From Liolophura sinensis (taxonomy: Eukaryota; Mollusca; Polyplacophora; Chitonida; Chitonidae), in contig NW_027018088.1 of assembly GCF_032854445.1 (NCBI RefSeq), positions 1-64,000 on the forward strand: DNA of 64,000 bases, read 5' to 3'. Of this stretch, positions 62,701-64,000 are shown in pieces. The notes under the pieces are model-generated. The model was given only the letters and a program-made list of their open reading frames with translations, was not told where the DNA came from and ran no database searches. Numbering within the stretch: the stretch's first letter is position 1; every line of letters starts with the position of its first letter. A program made the position numbers and the translations under genes.

Positions 62701-64000
62701 AAATCGAATGGTGCAAACCGCGTTGCTCTCCGACCAATACTTTTGGCTGTAGCCACAAATGAATAATCATTGATGTCAAGATCACGTGCCCAGCAACGGC
62801 TCTTACTCCATGGAAACCAAGGAAATTTGCAATTTTTCAACAGCTGGAGATGCCTGGCACAATTGCGCATCTTTTGGCACCTTATTGATGTGGGTCAGTG
62901 TTCAATTGTACTTTTTACAGCGGACTGTATCAAGTACCTTGTGTTTTTTTTATATACAAATGGTGTGGTTTTTCTACATGTAGATAAAGACATTGAGTTT
63001 GTCTTCGACTTAGAAGTAAGACATTTGCTGGGTGAGTTAAATGGGCTTGGCCCAAAGATTTGACGTCGTCTGGGCTACCGAAGGGCACATAACTTATAAT
63101 GAAAAGTTGAATATAGTAATGACCAGTCGCGATTGTACATAGTTAATGTAGCCGATTTCAATTAGCAAAAAGACCAGGCAAAAATCCAAAAGTGGAAAAA
63201 CTGTTCCAATGCTGCTGGTAAGAGGCTAATCCGACGTATTTTTGGACGAGAAATCGAATGGTGCAAACCGCGTTGCTGTCCGACCAATACTTTTGGCTGT
63301 AGCCACAAATGAATAATCATTGATGTCAAGATCACGTGCCCAGCAACGGCTCTTACTCCATGGAAACCAAGGAAATTTGCAATTTTTCAACAGCTGGAGA
63401 TGCCTGGCCCAATTGCACATCTTTTGGCACCTTTTGATGTGGGTCAGTGTTCAATTGTACTTTTCACAGCGGACTGTATCAAGTACCTTGTGTTTTTTTT
63501 ATATACAAATGGTGTGGTTTTTCTACATGTAGATAAAGACATTGAGTTTGTCTTCGACTTAGAAGTAAGACAACTGCTGGGTGAGTTAAATGGGCTTGGC
63601 CCAAAGATATGACGTCTTCTGGGCTACCGAAGGGCACATAACTTATAATGAAAAGTTGAATATAGTAATGACCAGTCGCGATTGTACATAGTTAATGTAG
63701 CCGATTTCAATTCGCAAAAAGACCAGGCAAAAATCCAAAAGTGGAAAAACTGTTCCAATGCTGCTGGTAAGAGGCTAATCCGACGTATTTTTTGACGAGA
63801 AATCGAATGGTGCAAACCGCGTTGCTCTGCGACCAATACTTTTGGCTGTAGCCACAAATGAATAATCATTGATGTCAAGATCACGTGCCCAGCAACGGCT
63901 CTTACTCCATGGAAACCAAGGAAATTTGCAATTTTTCAACAGCTGGAGATGCCTGGCCCAATTGCGCATCTTTTGGCACCTTATTGATGTGGGTCAGTGT
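53273..64000 (-). repeat. Reverse arm of the same 550 bp satellite array
   Basis: The same unit continues in inverted orientation to the window end. Copies (reverse register, ending at the complement of attaactatg) run 53799-54348, 54349-54896, 54897-55447, 55448-55997, 55998-56548, 56549-57098, 57099-57649, 57650-58199, 58200-58749, 58750-59299, 59300-59849, 59850-60399, 60400-60947, 60948-61497, 61498-62047, 62048-62597, 62598-63147 and 63148-63696, with partial copies at 53273-53798 and 63697-64000. Most copies have the cagttg form, and about half have tcgtccaaaa (read on the minus strand), which is rare in the forward arm. Variants private to this arm include gacgttgtctgg with gaattgcac (57568, 59767, 60865, 62515) and gacgtcttctgg (58117, 63611). 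Four copies share a cacatc variant plus cttttcacagc (54616, 57917, 60667, 63416), and three of these also lack one A in the following ccttattgatg. The spacings are 6, 5 and 5 copies, so a loose pentamer of about 2.75 kb exists here. Confidence 0.97.

Noticed and set aside
1-64000. CRISPR array or bacterial repeat region
   Set aside because: The unit is 550 bp with no unique spacers, and no cas or other bacterial genes are present.
1-64000. Telomeric repeats (TTAGG or TTAGGG type)
   Set aside because: Only isolated ggatta-like matches occur; no tandem run is present.

Overview
The whole 64 kb window is satellite DNA. One roughly 550 bp unit is repeated head to tail from the first base to the last, and I find no gene, rRNA, tRNA, CRISPR array, insertion sequence or recognisable transposon. 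A megascale homogeneous array with a 550 bp unit, subfamilies and higher-order repeats points to eukaryotic heterochromatin (centromeric, pericentromeric or subtelomeric). The sequence alone does not let me name the organism. I do not recognise the satellite as a described family.

Layout. I set the monomer register at the motif attaactatg. Bases 1-53272 hold the unit in forward orientation: a partial copy (1-542), then about 96 copies from 543 to 52954, two of them truncated to 356 bp, then a 318 bp partial copy (52955-53272). At 53272/53273 the orientation flips. Bases 53273-64000 hold the same unit in reverse: a 526 bp partial, 18 full copies and a 304 bp partial at the window edge. The arms form a giant inverted repeat around a 207 bp spacer (53273-53479).

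The forward array falls into four zones by shared variants. Zone 1 (1-11538) is built on an A/B dimer of 1.1 kb. Zone 2 (11539-19239) is very uniform, A-type, mostly exactly 550 bp. Zone 3 (19240-28202) carries a G-interrupted A-tract and a trimeric 1455 bp higher-order unit containing the truncated monomers. Zone 4 (28203-52954) is a mosaic of several monomer types with linked 2- to 7-monomer higher-order units, including a 1197 bp perfect 1100-bp-offset duplication. The reversed array is a fifth subfamily with its own diagnostic variants.

Each unit carries the same small elements: a TATA-box-like TATATAAA followed by an A-tract; a 30-nt two-part hairpin just downstream; a TGGGC-NAA-GCCCA hairpin whose loop base occurs as all four nucleotides; an E-box CACGTG; and short palindromes. 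The TATA-like elements of the two arms point toward the junction, so any transcription from them would be convergent. Open frames of 60-114 codons recur in every copy on both strands, but their variants are mostly amino-acid changing and indels are tolerated, so I treat them as by-products of a homogenised repeat, not genes. All alignments and counts were made by eye.
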